Origin: Flaveria trinervia
Lineage: Eukaryota > Streptophyta > Magnoliopsida > Asterales > Asteraceae
Direction: 5' to 3'
Length of the DNA stretch: 64,000 nt
Assembly: GCA_025506515.1 (NCBI GenBank)
Contig: CM046442.1
Location: forward strand, 112,230,491-112,294,490
How positions within the stretch are numbered: the stretch's first letter is position 1; each line of letters starts with the position of its first letter. This document shows, one piece after another, positions 34,211 through 45,929 of this stretch. The notes beneath the pieces are model-generated. The model was not told where the DNA came from. It saw nothing but the letters and a program-made list of their open reading frames with translations, and did not search any database. A program made the translations under genes and the position numbers.

Positions 34211-35090
34211 TCAACAACATCATTGGAGATCCTGCCAAAAGAACTACTAGAAGCCAAAGTGGAACTGCCAACATCTGTTGTTTCATTTGTTTTCTTTCAC
34301 AAGTGGTTCCTCCAAACATCATAGCTGCTCTAAAGGACAACAACTAGATTGAAGCTATGTAAGAAGAACTTCAACAATTTTGAAATCAAAAAGTATGGAC
34401 TGTAGTTGATGAACGTGAAGGCCAACATACAATTGGAACTAGATGACTCTTAAAACATAAATTAGATGATAGAGGTATAATTGTAAGAAACAAAGCAAGG
34501 TTGATTGCACAAGGATACACACAAAAAGAAAGAATAGACTATGATGAAGTTTTTGCACTAGTGGCTTGCACAAGGATACACACAAAAAGAAAGAATAGAC
34601 TATGATGAAGTTTTTGCACTAGTGGCTAGAATTGAAGCCATAAGAGTATTCCTAGCATATGCATCATATAATAAGTTCACTATTTATCAAATGGATGTCA
34701 TGTGTGCCTTCCTATATGGGAAAATTGATGAAGAAGTCTATGTATCACAGCCTCCTGGATTTGAAGATCCTCAATATCCACACAGGGTATACAAACTTGA
34801 TAAAGCTTTGTATGGTTTGTACCAAGCACCAAGGAAGTGGTATGAAACATTATCATCTTTCTTGCTCAAGCATGGATACAAAAGGGGAATTATTGATCAG
34901 ACTCTCATTCTCAAACAAGAACATCAAGATCTCTTAGTTGTTCAAATCTATGTTGATGATATTATATTTGGATCCACTAACAAGAGATTGTGTGTAAGCT
35001 TTAAAGAATTGATGAAATCAAAGTTTCAAATGAGTCCAATAGGATATTTAACTTTCTTTCTTGGTTAACAAGTTCATCAGAAGACAGATT
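34211..35090 (+). pseudogene. pol: Sirevirus copy 2 reverse transcriptase
   Basis: The catalytic core is intact over 148 codons (34622-35068): YQMDVMCAFLYGK, PPGFEDP, YGLYQAPRKWYE, the YVDD box at 34948-34959 and the YLTFFLG segment. Just upstream a unit of about 59 bp is duplicated in tandem (34507-34565 and 34566-34624). It repeats the AQGYTQKERIDYDEVFALVA coding stretch and breaks the frame. Copy 1 has a different arrangement at the same place. Confidence 0.85.
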
Positions 35091-35887
35091 GGATATTTAC
35101 CAATCAAGAGAAATACATACATCAATATTGAAGAAGTACAACCTTGCTGATGCATCTTCATGCAAAACACCAGCCTTAACAATTGAAAAGATTGTACTCG
35201 ATCCTACAGGAAAAACTGTTGATCAAAGATTATATAGATCAATGATAGGATCACTTATGTATTTAACTGTAGTTGACCTGACATTATGTTTGCTATGTAT
35301 GTTTGTGCTAGGTACCAATCAAACCAAAAGAGTCTCATCTGAATGCTGTGAAAAGAATTTTCAGATATCTCAATGGAAAACCAGGCCTTCGTCTTTGGTA
35401 TCCAAAATATGGTGATTTTAGTCTCTACTCATACTTAGATAGTGACTATGGTGGGTGCAACCGCAACAGAAAATCCACAACTCGTGGATTTAAATTCATA
35501 GGACCAAGACTTGTTTCATGGCAGTGCAAGAAGCAAACAAATATATCTGTATCCACAGCTGAGGCTGAGTACATAACTGCTTCAGCTGGTTGCTCTCAAG
35601 TCCTTTGGTGCAAAACCAATTGCTTGATTATGGTTACAATTTTCTTCAAACTCAAATTTACATTGACAATTCAGCTGCTATGTTTATAACTGCTAATCCT
35701 GTGCAACATAGAAAAACAAAGCATATTGAAATAAGATATCATTTTCTGAAAGATTTCTCAGAAAAGGGTTTGATCAAGTTAGTCAAAGTGGATACAATAA
35801 ATTAGCTTGCTGATTTATTCACTAAAGCCTTTTATTTAGTTAGATTTATTTTCTAATTAAGTCTATGGGGATGATTAACTTAGATTA
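35091..35887 (+). pseudogene. pol: Sirevirus copy 2 RNase H and pol C terminus
   Basis: It is longer-framed than in copy 1: 35089-35415, 35348-35689 and 35590-35805 together carry HTSILKKYNLADASSCKTP, RSMIGSLMYLT, YLDSDYGGCNRNRKSTTRG, VSTAEAEYITASAGC, IYIDNSAA and HIEIRYHF. All RNase H acidic residues are readable. The frame changes twice, and LADLFTKAF follows a stop (TAG) at about 35803. Confidence 0.82.
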
Positions 35888-37802
35888 GTCATAATGAACA
35901 ACAAATAAAAGCATGTGTCTGTCCTTGTATATTGTTTTAATGATAAGGATTTAGCATGATATATGTTTGGGAAATGATAGTATACTATGTCTGTGCTTCT
36001 TCCTGAATTCTTCAGTTCTATTCAATCTGATCTAGTTACTTGATATGTAAGTAGGTTCATCTTGAAGTGGAAATTACACTTAGTTAATGCCTAACATAAT
36101 ACAACGTGCTTGTTTGTGGGAAACTTCATTTCAAGGATACAGAAAGTGAGTCATATTCTGATGTCACCAAATCACTCATCTAACACACAATGTACCGACA
36201 CTTTATAATCTATCTTTGCAAATCTTACTCCCTCTTTTTTGTGTAAATAAAGACTTGGGTGTGTGATCACCATTGTTTACATTTGTAACCATCTGGTGAA
36301 AAGATTATGATCCTCATCATCCCTCTGTTTTGTGTAAACAAATACATGGGTTAAAGGCACCTCTATTTTACGTGAGTATAGACCTGGTGACTTGATGATG
36401 ATCATATCTAAGCTCTCAAAAGAATCCTATGTGATCAAATGTATATTATTTCTAGAGCTTTTTCAACAATGCATTAATGAGATGTCAAATACATATCAAG
36501 ATAGAACTTATAACTTAAAGCACATAGTTTGTAAGTGTGAAAAAATGATGATTTGATTCACAAAGGGAGGACAAACTTTAAGTGAATTGAATGTAAAACC
36601 CATAATAGTTACTCTCTAATAAATATGAAAACATGATAAACAACATGTCTAGTTGATACAATACTCTTGTATGGATTTAAGAGGACAAACATACTTACAA
36701 TCAAAACAAAGATCATGTATCATTTCAATAAATTAACTCGTCAGGAGATGCTTAGTATTATAGTATGATCCCATTATATGTCTATATATTACTTGTACAT
36801 AATCCTCATTTCAATTTTATTTAGTTTAATTTATTTCGGTTTGGACAGACATATGTCTTTCATGATATTCTTCTTAAAACTTTATGATAAATGCATTCAT
36901 TCATCATTAATAAAAAATTTAGGGGCAGTAGAATCATGAAAATAAGTTAACAACAGAATTGTCAAATAAATTATCAATATGAAGGAATTGGAACTTGAGC
37001 ACTATCTTGGCTTTTGGATACATGAAGTTATTGAATTTAAAACCTTCTTGTGCATAATTTTCATGAATACAAAGTCAACAAGGTCCAATAGTAATAAATG
37101 GTTCTAAGCAGTTGACTAGGACCATACAACAAAATAAGTTTCAACTGTGCATCTCAAGCATCAGTAGAAGTTGCAGTGCATCCTAAGCATTAGCATAAGC
37201 TATAGTGCCTTTAGCATCAGCAGAAGCAATAGTGTGAAATTTAATAAAACTTGTCTATCCATGGATTAGTAAACTACGGATGAGCCAATACTCCAAAAAG
37301 TATAATCTAATTTCATAGATTGGTAACCTATGAAAATTTAAGTTATACTTCATCAGCAGAAGTTTTTAAGTCATCAGCAGAAGTTTTTAAGTCATCCGCA
37401 GATGATATACCGAATCCGTTGATCTGCGAAAGAACTAAGAACTGCAGATAAGTTAAATTGTATAGAGGGTTCCACATCATTAAATAAATAAAATTAATGT
37501 GTTTGAGAGAGTGTAAATGATGTTCTTTGACTTCAATATTCATTATTCAATTTTTCAGAACACTTATTCAGACCTAGAAAAAAGCACTCAACAAACTTTT
37601 TCCCCTTTCATAAACATTCAAAATCACCAAATCAAAACATCAAACAAACACATAATCTTGATCTCAGATCATTGTGTTCCAGGTAAAACATGTCATAATA
37701 GTCAATAATGAACCGTTGGATTCTCGATTATTCTCATAACTGTTTGTATTCTCATGTCAATAATGTTGATTCTAACATAATCTTCTTGATTCTTATGAAC
37801 AG
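35888..37802. other. Non-coding spacer between pol and ORF3 (copy 2)
   Basis: It is colinear with 21531-23436 and differs mainly by single bases (for example CACATGTC near 36642 and AACACTTATTC near 37558). No ORF or RNA gene is recognised. Confidence 0.5.
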
Positions 37803-40800
37803 ATGGCTAATCGATTTGTGAGAGAGCATAATGTGTGTGATTTCTTAAATCCTGACGACCCTGGTTCAAAAGGATGTCAAGACATTATACAATATTTTGA
37901 GAAGATCCAGGCTGTTTTATGCCTTGTCAGCGGAGCCAGTGATACATCAATCGCACATTACTGACTTTCGGAACTTTGCACGAATAGAAGAAGATGGAGA
38001 AGCTTTTGTGGTGGAAGTGAAGAATCAAAGTCTGAGGATGAATGAGCAGACAATTAGGAGGGTTCTAGAGTTGGGAGATCTAGAAGCTGGTCACCCTGAT
38101 GTGTTTGAAAATGAATACATTTAGAGAGTGTTAAAACTAATGGGATATGATGGTGACTTCAAGAAGGGAGAAATCAAGAAAGGAAGACTGTGCAAGCCTT
38201 ACAGATTTCTCTGTCACACTTATCTTAAGTGTATCTCTAACAGGAAATCTGAACTTGACAGATTTTCAAGGCATATTTCTTTGGGGATTATTGGTATCTT
38301 TGACGGAAGAACATACAAGTACTCCAAGTACATCTTCAATTGTTTATGTGACCACATCAAAGTGCAAAAGGCTAACAAGATGTACATGTTTCCAAGGTTT
38401 CTGCAACTGATCATCAATGCTGATCTGCCTGGGACTGCTATAGACGGGGATGTGTTTGTTCAAGCACACCTAGGGAGATCTGTTCTGAATAAGATAACCG
38501 GGAAGTATGAAGGATGATACATGCCCATGTTTGATCATGTCGTAGATGCAAATGCAAACATTCTTTAAGAATTGATATGGGAAGAAGTTCAAGAAAGTTC
38601 ATCCACTAACTCTAAGCAAGCATCATCTTCACCTCCTCAATCACCCATTTACCAACAACCTCAAACACCCTAATCACAATCACCTGCCAGCCAAAACACT
38701 CAACCAATCTCTCCAATCCACCCTCTATCACCAAATCAACCACAAACACCCCAATCACAATCACTAGCCAGCCAATACATCAGCCAATCTCTCATATTCA
38801 CCCTTTTTCATCAAATCATTCTCTAATCATAGAAAAGCAATCCACTGAGAGCTTTTACACAGGGGCAACAATCTAAGTCTCACAAGCCAGTACTGCTTAA
38901 TTATCACTAACCAAGACTGAATCCCTGTCCATTCAAATAATACAAAACCAGTCTCTCTAGTCCTTGTCCATCAGCAACAAGAACAACCACATCAAGATCA
39001 AGTAGAGCAAGTAGTTGAATCAAGTTCAAGCTCAGCTAGTATAGCACCTAAAGATGTGAATGATGGTGAGATTGCTACTCAACATCAGAAAGAAGAAGAA
39101 GAAGCAAACTATGTGGATGTAATTGCTTACAATGAAAACAATCTTAGTGATAATGATATCCCAGTGAGCAAAAGTTATCTAGTTACTAAATACAACAAGC
39201 TTTTTGTGAAGTCAAACTACAGAAAGCAAAGAATTCAAGAGTTGAAATGGATGATTAAGGAAAAAGATGATCAGCTGATGTAGTAGAAGCAAGAATCAAA
39301 AGATTAAGAGAAGATGCTTAATTCAATAATAAGTGACTGATGCTCTTCTTCAACAAGATTTGAGCTGAAAGAATCAGTCTAGTTTGAGAGGGATGAGAAC
39401 GAGAAGTTGATGCTGAAAATTGATCAAGTAACCGACTCTCTCTCTGCTCAATTAGTTGTGTTGAAAAGAAAAGAAGAAGAGCTTGAGGAGCTAAAAATGA
39501 AAATCCGTGTGCTGGAATCAAATGATGCTCCTGCAACAAATCAAACAAAAGAAGCTTCTGAGACCACAAAGCAAATCATTCATATAGAAGAAAAAAGAAG
39601 TACTTGGGTTTTGTGAAAAAGGAAGTGATTAAAATACAAGATTCACCCAAAAGGTCAAAATCTGTTGAATCTTCATCCTTAAAGCCTATGTCTCAAACTG
39701 AAACAATAAGTGATGATGAATGGAATGAGCTCACAAAGAATGAATCTACCAAAGATCAGAAAGAAGAAATGGCTGATGACTTACTGACCACTAAAGATAT
39801 ACTTGAAGAAAGGCCAGAATCCTCAATGTTATGACCCTAATAAATCATGGCTTTCCGTATGAAATGGTGGAAAGGATGAGCATGAGTGAGATGAAAGATG
39901 TGCTAAAAGAATTTGAGGTGGCTAGATTCATGATTCCTAATTGTGATTATGAAGCATTCACAACATTTCAATCCATTCAGAAAATCCAGAAGGAGTTAGG
40001 TCAATGTGATACAACAAAGCTCTCCAAATACAATATGATATGTTGGTTACAGGGTCATAACTACAAAAGCTATGAACTTAAAGGAAGAATAGTTGGTGAG
40101 CTGAGAAGGATGATGGATCATGTGATGCTGTTTTGCTTGATACTGGAGTGAGATTCAGGACAGAAGCTCCAAATTCTGTTGCTAAGCAACAAAGCAAACT
40201 CCCTGCGGATCCTATACCGTTGTATCTAAAGATCAGTACAAAAGGTAAGATAAGCTAATAAGAGAGCCTAGGGCAGTTATCCCTGATAATTATGGCCTCT
40301 GGGCACAACAGTAAGAGAGATTACAGATCAAAAATCTATATTGATAGAGCTGTATGACCACATCACAAATCCTTCCACAACTCCTTGTTTTGATCATCGG
40401 ACTATGCAATCATTAAAAGAACATTTGGGAGAATCCAATACTTCCATGATGTAGAAGTATTGCTAAGTCTGCTTGAGAGAGATATTAAAGATATGCAAAG
40501 CTTAATAATCTCTAACTATCCAATCCATCCAAGGGGAAGAGACTTTTCTGTGTCTGTGGGTAGGATGAAGACAAAATTCATAGATGATGTGCTCAAGGAG
40601 GCTAAGAGAGATGATGTTGAGCACAGAAAGAGAAATCAAGGAAAGAAAAGAACAACATCTAAGCCCTCTATTTTATAGATGATGAAATGTTAAGAGGGTT
40701 GGATACAACAACATAAATTCAGCAACAATAAAAAGCTTTAAGGGAAATCAATATACATCTCCAATAACAAAATGGGGTTGTTGAGAAAACAAAAAGCTTG

Positions 40801-40850
40801 TGCTGCTGAGGAATGTTGAAGGGAAGAAAGCTGATAAGATAAGAATTTTT
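37803..40850 (+). pseudogene. Sirevirus copy 2 ORF3
   Basis: The same protein as at 23437, with its own breaks. The central block from 38128 to 38517 is one open frame here (129 codons, through FDGRTYKYSKYIFN, MYMFPRFLQLIINAD and LGRSVLNKITGKYEG), while copy 1 has two one-base differences in it. Conversely the helical and C-terminal part, open for 281 codons in copy 1, is split at about 39596 and 39830 here. Reading both copies side by side therefore shows that the ancestral ORF3 was long and open over both blocks. Confidence 0.67.
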
Positions 40851-41312
40851 GACCCGTGGAGATCAAATTGCTTCACCCAAGCTATACATCATATCTTCAT
40901 GACAAATGCTTTCTAAATCTAACTAATGAAAGTGCATAGAATGACCTATGTCTATATGTGCATATGATTCAAGTGATTAACAAATTGAACGCAAAGGCAT
41001 ACAAAGAAGAAGACATGAAGCTGGTCTATTGAAAGGATCTACATTTGAAGAAGTCTTAGAACTAAGAATCTTAAAGGAAGATGAGCTAGAATTGTACACA
41101 ATGAAAGTGTAGTGGAAACACTTACTACTAAAGAAGACATTTTGGGCTTAAGTTTTGAGACTCTACAAAAGATATGGAGAATGGAGATCAAGTACAAGTA
41201 CGATGATCAAAAGGATGCAGTTTCATTCTTCAACATAAGGATGGTGTCTAGAATGAAGGAACTTTTAGTTTTGAAGAGCTGATTACAAGTGTCTAAGCCT
41301 AAGGAAAAGTAT
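40851..41312 (+). other. 3' untranslated part of Sirevirus copy 2 and possible polypurine tract
   Basis: Equivalent to 26483-26954. It ends CCTAAGGAAAAGTAT directly before LTR C. No separate gene is seen. Confidence 0.45.
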
Positions 41313-42376
41313 TGTTACATCTAGGAACTATAGAACTAGATCATTTCGTATAGGCTTAGAACTTTAATCAATATTCATAATGAACCATTGTAATTCATTA
41401 TTATGTATGCATTATATATAGGTTAACCTGTATGTGAATTGATTTGTGTATGATTGCAGGTACAAACACATAATAACTTGGTCAATTACATAACTTGACA
41501 AAGTGTAAGAAACATCTACGGATGAACATTTTGTTCTTCCGTAGATATGTTTCTTACAAGTAACTGATGTCAGAAGGTCATATGCGGATGAACAATCACT
41601 TAGAGATCAAGTGAATCGGATTTCAAATGAAGAATCCTGCAGAAGATCAAGATACCTTCGAAAGAAAAAGTACCTTCAGAAGAACAAGACTCCTGTGGAA
41701 GAACAAACATCTACGGAAGACCATATTCCTGTGGAGTTCAAACACTTGTATTTAATAATACAAGTGTTTCAAGTCAACAAGTCACATGACAGATGTGAAA
41801 ATCCCAAGAGATCTGGTGTTTCTTAAACAGAAACACACGTGCCTATAAATATGGATCCTAGGTTTCACATCATGGAGGGGGCGACAACGGAAAGAACACA
41901 CACGATCGCAAACACCAACAACAACAAGCACAAACACAAACCCCCTAGCAGCCATCACATCAACATCAATACATTCAAACTATTTTATTTCATTCAATGT
42001 TTATTCATCTATAATCATTATCATTTTTTAATGAAATACATTTGAATTAAATATTTTTGATTATTAATTGTGTTCTTATTATTGTGTTCGTCTTAATCAT
42101 TAATCATATTGAATTTATTAAAAACAATTAAACAAAGTTAATGTTGATTCCGCAAACATTAACTTGACTCAAAATTAACACTGATAATTTCTGATTGCGA
42201 TTCTTGGATAACATAGATGTTTGGTCATGTCATTGAATAATCTTCTCATTTCTTTTGTTAAAAATATGCACAATTATCAATTCAATTATTAAATATGTGA
42301 TGATATTTCCTCATTAGTTTTTTTAATTTTTTAGTGACTTTAAATGAAAAACTAAAGTCGGGGGACTGTTGTAGAC
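41313..42376 (+). mobile_element. Sirevirus LTR C (third LTR)
   Basis: It starts TGTTACATCTAGG. The first two thirds are almost the same as LTR B. The last third carries private changes against both A and B (TTATTATTGTG insertion near 42070, AACATTAACTTGACTC, TAACATAGATG). Similarity ends around GGGGGACTGTTGTAGAC (42361-42376). The TATA box is at 41844-41851 and the U3 hairpin at 41504-41558. No target-site duplicate of the bases before LTR A (AAGAT) is found after it, so the outer ends do not prove one integration event. Confidence 0.8.
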
Positions 42377-42451
42377 AAAGGAGAAAGCTTAGGAAACCGA
42401 GTATAGCTAATGGAAATCATTGAGGTCTATTAAGAAAAGTTGTGTAGAGTG

Positions 42452-43158
42452 TGTTGATACATGTATGTCCCTAGATCATGATATGTGATGTAATAGATCT
42501 TGTTTGGTATGATTAATGAAATGATTTGATAGTCTGTTAGTTATAATGTTTAATAGTTCATTAATGAGTCGTGACTGAATTGATTGGGTTTATGATTATT
42601 TGAATGGTTGCACATTATGTTATATTAATTAAAACATTCAAACTTAACTTAATGAAGTTCTCATGCGAATGGCTCATGCGAATGAATCATACGCATGAAT
42701 AACTTCACACGATTGACTCAGTCGTACGACTGAACCAGGAGACTGGATCAGTCGCACGATTGTAACATAAGATTGGCTCAGTCGCACGACTGAACACTCA
42801 GTCGTACGAATGAATCAACCGCATGGTTCAATCGCACGACTGAACCAGACTAATGGTTCAGTCGCATGATTGAATAATACCAACCTATAAATACAACTCA
42901 ATTCATGAAAAAAAAAAGACTCTTGATTAATTACGATTCCAGACGTACCCTAGCCGTCCAGAAACCTTCCAATTCGTTCTCCAAGTTCATAGAACACATT
43001 AGATCGATCCCAATTGATTTCTAACGTTAGTTTCAATCCTTGATTGATTCTTCGTGTGTTCTCACTGATTGGATCGCCAATCAAATAGGATTCCGCACTA
43101 TTTGATCTGGTTTACACGTTAATCTCTAGGTATTTCGGTCAAATACCAGGTCCTAACA
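42452..43158 (+). mobile_element. 707-bp Copia-type solo LTR with perfect target-site duplication
   Basis: It starts TGTTGATACATG and ends CAGGTCCTAACA, flanked by GAGTG at 42447-42451 and 43159-43163. The paralogous empty site is present in the same window at about 53277-53281 (GTAGAGTGTTATAAAGG), so both boundaries are certain. A TATA box (CTATAAATAC) at about 42895-42904 orients it on the plus strand. It ends with a leader-like TTAATCTCTAGGTATTTC stretch common in Copia LTRs. No internal region exists, as expected after LTR-LTR recombination. Confidence 0.95.
42661..42874. repeat. CAGTCGCACGACTGA palindrome cluster in the solo LTR
   Basis: Repeated palindromic units, CAGTCG(C/T)ACGACTGA and shorter GCGAATG / GCATGA variants, occupy about 210 bp of U3 directly upstream of the TATA box. 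The arrangement suggests paired binding sites for a dimeric host factor, as an inference. Confidence 0.8.
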
Positions 43159-43513
43159 GAGTGTTATAAAGGGAATGAGTATCTCATCTCATTCATATCT
43201 TCTTTTTCTTTTTGCAACCAATATTTTTTTTGGTTCTTTCTTTTGCTATTATATTCTAAGTTGTTAGTTAGTTCTAGGGTTAGGTCTTGTTTGAACTAGA
43301 AATTGGCTTTGTTTGTTTTTTTTCTTGTAATCTTCACATCAGTGAAGATCTAATATATAAACAATCACGGATCGACTATTGAATCTATAATGTTATTCTT
43401 GATTATTAATTTAGTCTGATTCTTGTTTTTTTGACATCTTGCTTTCTAGAAAACCAACATATAGCAAGGAAAGCCATAGTTTCACTCCTTTTTTAGGATC
43501 TAGTCAGCCTTAA

Positions 43514-43598
43514 GGCTGCATTTGGTTGGAAAAAATATAATTGAATGGAATAAAAATGAGAAACTAATATAATTTTCAAGTAAAATTATGTTTGAGTT
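43514..43598 (+). mobile_element. Tourist-like MITE, left part, cut by chromovirus no. 2
   Basis: It begins GGCTGCATTTGGTTGG after TAA (43511-43513) and matches the left terminal inverted repeat of the complete MITE at 53632-53942. It stops after GTTTGAGT, where the chromovirus LTR begins. The rest of this MITE copy is absent on the other side of the chromovirus. Confidence 0.85.
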
Positions 43599-44100
43599 GT
43601 AAGGCCCCGTTCCCGGGATGCTTACAGCTGGTAAATCATCGCACATAAAACATATACTTTGCATTTAATCATTAAAACATTGTAGCAGAAACATAAGCAA
43701 ATGGCATTTCATTTCATCATAAAAAAACTTTTGCAAAATAATACATCGTTTGACGGTTACAAAATTTAATTGTTGTATTCTATCACAAAAGCTTTAAATA
43801 ACTGGATGCCATCCAAAACAGATGAGCAGTTGTCTCGTGCCATCCTCAGCAACCTTACCTACCAACTGGAGAATGCATAAAAGTCAGTGTTGCTGAGTGA
43901 GTTCTAGTTTTATAGCAAAACATACTTTTCTTTCATAAAACCATCCTTTCTTTTATAATCATTTTATACTTTCCATTCATTCGTGATCATACATTGCACG
44001 TACATACAGATGATATCATTATTATCTTCATCATTCTTTCGTTCATACATCCATTCATTCATCACTCATTCATTACTTTCATCATCACCATGAACTTTAC

Positions 44101-44302
44101 CCTTCATGCTCGTGATACTGTACCTAAGCCTATAAAAGACCTTCATCGGTGGTGCCCAACACCAAGTGGTCACAGTACCTAAGTTAAAGTTCAGGTATAC
44201 CATTGTCATATGCTATGCCCTTCATGCTCATGATACTGGACCTAAGCCTATAAAAGACCTTCATCAGTGGTGCCCAGCACCAAGTGGTCACAGTACCTAA
44301 GA
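44101..44302. repeat. About 117-bp tandem duplication in chromovirus no. 2 LTR
   Basis: CCCTTCATGCTCGTGATACT begins one unit at 44101 and a variant begins the next at 44218, each followed by CCTAAGCCTATAAAAGACC and ACCAAGTGGTCACAGTACC. The other LTR has the same pair at about 51401-51603. Confidence 0.85.
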
Positions 44303-44808
44303 CACGCAACAATGGTTTATCCATATGGTCAATCACAAATAAGGACCCCAATGTGCGTCCTTTGGGGTAGCTAACCCACACATCGTTGAGCTAACACCTA
44401 CAATGGGTGTGCACCTTCATACATCTGCTTGCAAGTCTTTCTTACATTCATTCATTCATTAATGCATGCATTCATCATCATGTTCCTCTTTCATTATCTT
44501 TCACTTTACGTTACATAATACTTCGCTCATTCATTATCATAACACGTAAAGTCATAAGAAAGATAATCATACATCATCACAAGGAACATAAACATATCAT
44601 TCACACATCATCATGCAGGGCATCATACATACATCATGCATAACCATGCAACGTCATCATCATCATCATCAACATCAAGCATATAACATTACATGCCCAT
44701 CCTACCATTTATGACCTCAAAAGTCAACTTACATAACCCCTAGGAATCTCTTAGGTCAAAGCCTACATTACCTCTTTTTTCTCAAAAAGTCAGAATTTTT
44801 CTAAGTGT

Positions 44809-45215
44809 TCATCCGCATTTCCTATAGTCATACGCATTTCCTACAGTTCATCCGCATTGGCTATAGTTCATCCGCATTTGTCATCCGCATTTGCCTAACT
44901 TATCCGCATTTGGTTTCCTTCATCCGCATTTGCTATAGTTCATCCGCATTTGCTATAGTTCATCCGCATTGGTCCTCTACCTTGGACTTACTCATCCGCA
45001 TTTCCCAGACTTAGTCAAATGCTCATCCGCATTTCCCAGACTTAGTCAAATGCTCATCCGCATTTCCCAAACTTAGTCAAATGCTCATCCGCATTTCATG
45101 CACTTAGCCAATGTTCATCCGCATTGACTTCATCCGCATTTGACTCCATCCGCATAGACTTACCCATTGGTTAATGTTCATTCGCATTAACCCCTTTCCA
45201 TCAGCATTTACTTCC
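44809..45215. repeat. CATCCGCATT minisatellite in chromovirus no. 2 left LTR
   Basis: Roughly twenty copies of CATCCGCATT and near variants are separated by irregular spacers (CCTATAGT, AGACTTAGTCAAATG). The block is homologous to 8465-8870 and 52107-52540. Confidence 0.9.
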
Positions 45216-45898
45216 AAACACTTGGGCAGATTTGAAAACTTATCGAGTGGGTCTAAAACATCAGATTCGATTCCCATGCACCATTCACATGTTCTAAGCT
45301 TAATCTTACACTCTAAGCCTTAGAAACACCATCATACATCATCAAGCATGAACATTGTCACACATCACATCATAACATCATCATACACACATTCAAGCAT
45401 ACGGGTTCGAAACCCAGTTTAATAAAACATACATTCATGAACTTCCAGCCCCAAAATTTGTTAAAACCAGTAAAAGAGGGGTCCTAGAACTCATCTTTGT
45501 AGCTTTTGAATATGGCTTCCTCCAAACACATTTGCAAATTGAATTGAACCACTTAGAAACCCACTAAAAACATACCCGAACACATACAAACACACATAAG
45601 CATAAACCAAGGATAAGACCAGTCAATAACACCATAAAAGCATGAATTTTTACCTTGAATTCGAACTCTTTCTTGTTCTTCCTTCAAAACCGAGAACTTG
45701 CTGCTCTTTCTCTCTCTAAAACCTGAAAATTAGAGGTGTATGTGATATATGGGCGGCCATACCACCTTTTACACCCACTTTTCAAACATTTTGTCCTTTT
45801 GGACACTTTTTACCCCTAGACTTGGGTTTTATTTCTTTTCCTTATTTTCTTTCACTTTATTCTTCTCTTCCTTTGACTTTAATATTTCGGGTGTTACA

Positions 45899-45913
45899 AG
45901 TCCACCCCGCTTA
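45899..45913 (-). other. Polypurine tract of chromovirus no. 2
   Basis: The complement reads TAAGCGGGGTGGACT, directly abutting the 3' LTR start TGTAACAC on the minus strand. Confidence 0.85.
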
Positions 45914-45929
45914 TATAGGTTTCGTCCCC

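Larger units (their letters stand above)
12600..42376 (+). mobile_element. Tandem Sirevirus-like Copia array: LTR-internal-LTR-internal-LTR
   Basis: A unit of about 14.36 kb is repeated. LTRs start at 12600, 26955 and 41313, and the two internal regions between them are colinear from gag through ORF3 and share the same nested solo LTR. Matching gag starts are at 13743 and 28101; ORF3 starts are at 23437 and 37803. The order of domains (gag, protease, integrase, RT, RNase H) is that of Ty1/Copia. The large size, long LTR of about 1.05 kb and an extra ORF downstream of pol fit the Sirevirus (SIRE) lineage. Three LTRs with two internals is not a normal integration product; it needs recombination or mis-assembly. 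Confidence 0.85.
42404..43598 (+). repeat. Left copy of the segment flanking chromovirus no. 2 (contains a solo LTR)
   Basis: The sequence from TAGCTAATGG (42404) to GTTTGAGT (43598), leaving out the solo LTR at 42452-43158 and one GAGTG repeat, matches 53234-53714 to the right of the chromovirus. The segment contains the start of a Tourist-like MITE (43514-43598). It may itself derive from an old Copia LTR or leader, but I could not show this. Confidence 0.88.
43599..45898 (-). mobile_element. Tekay-like chromovirus no. 2: 3' LTR
   Basis: It runs from TGTAAGGCCCCG to GGTGTTACA and is close to the right LTR at 50901-53231 with scattered substitutions (GTTCCCGGGATG here, ATTCCCGGGAAG there). 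It contains an about 117-bp tandem duplication (44101-44302, CCCTTCATGCTC units) and the CATCCGCATT minisatellite (44809-45215). A polypurine tract on its right and integrase coding on the minus strand identify it as the 3' LTR. Confidence 0.92.

Noticed and set aside
44650..44690. CAT-trinucleotide run as a CRISPR or other ordered array
   Set aside because: It is a simple microsatellite inside an LTR without spaced unique sequences; no CRISPR-like structure exists in the window.
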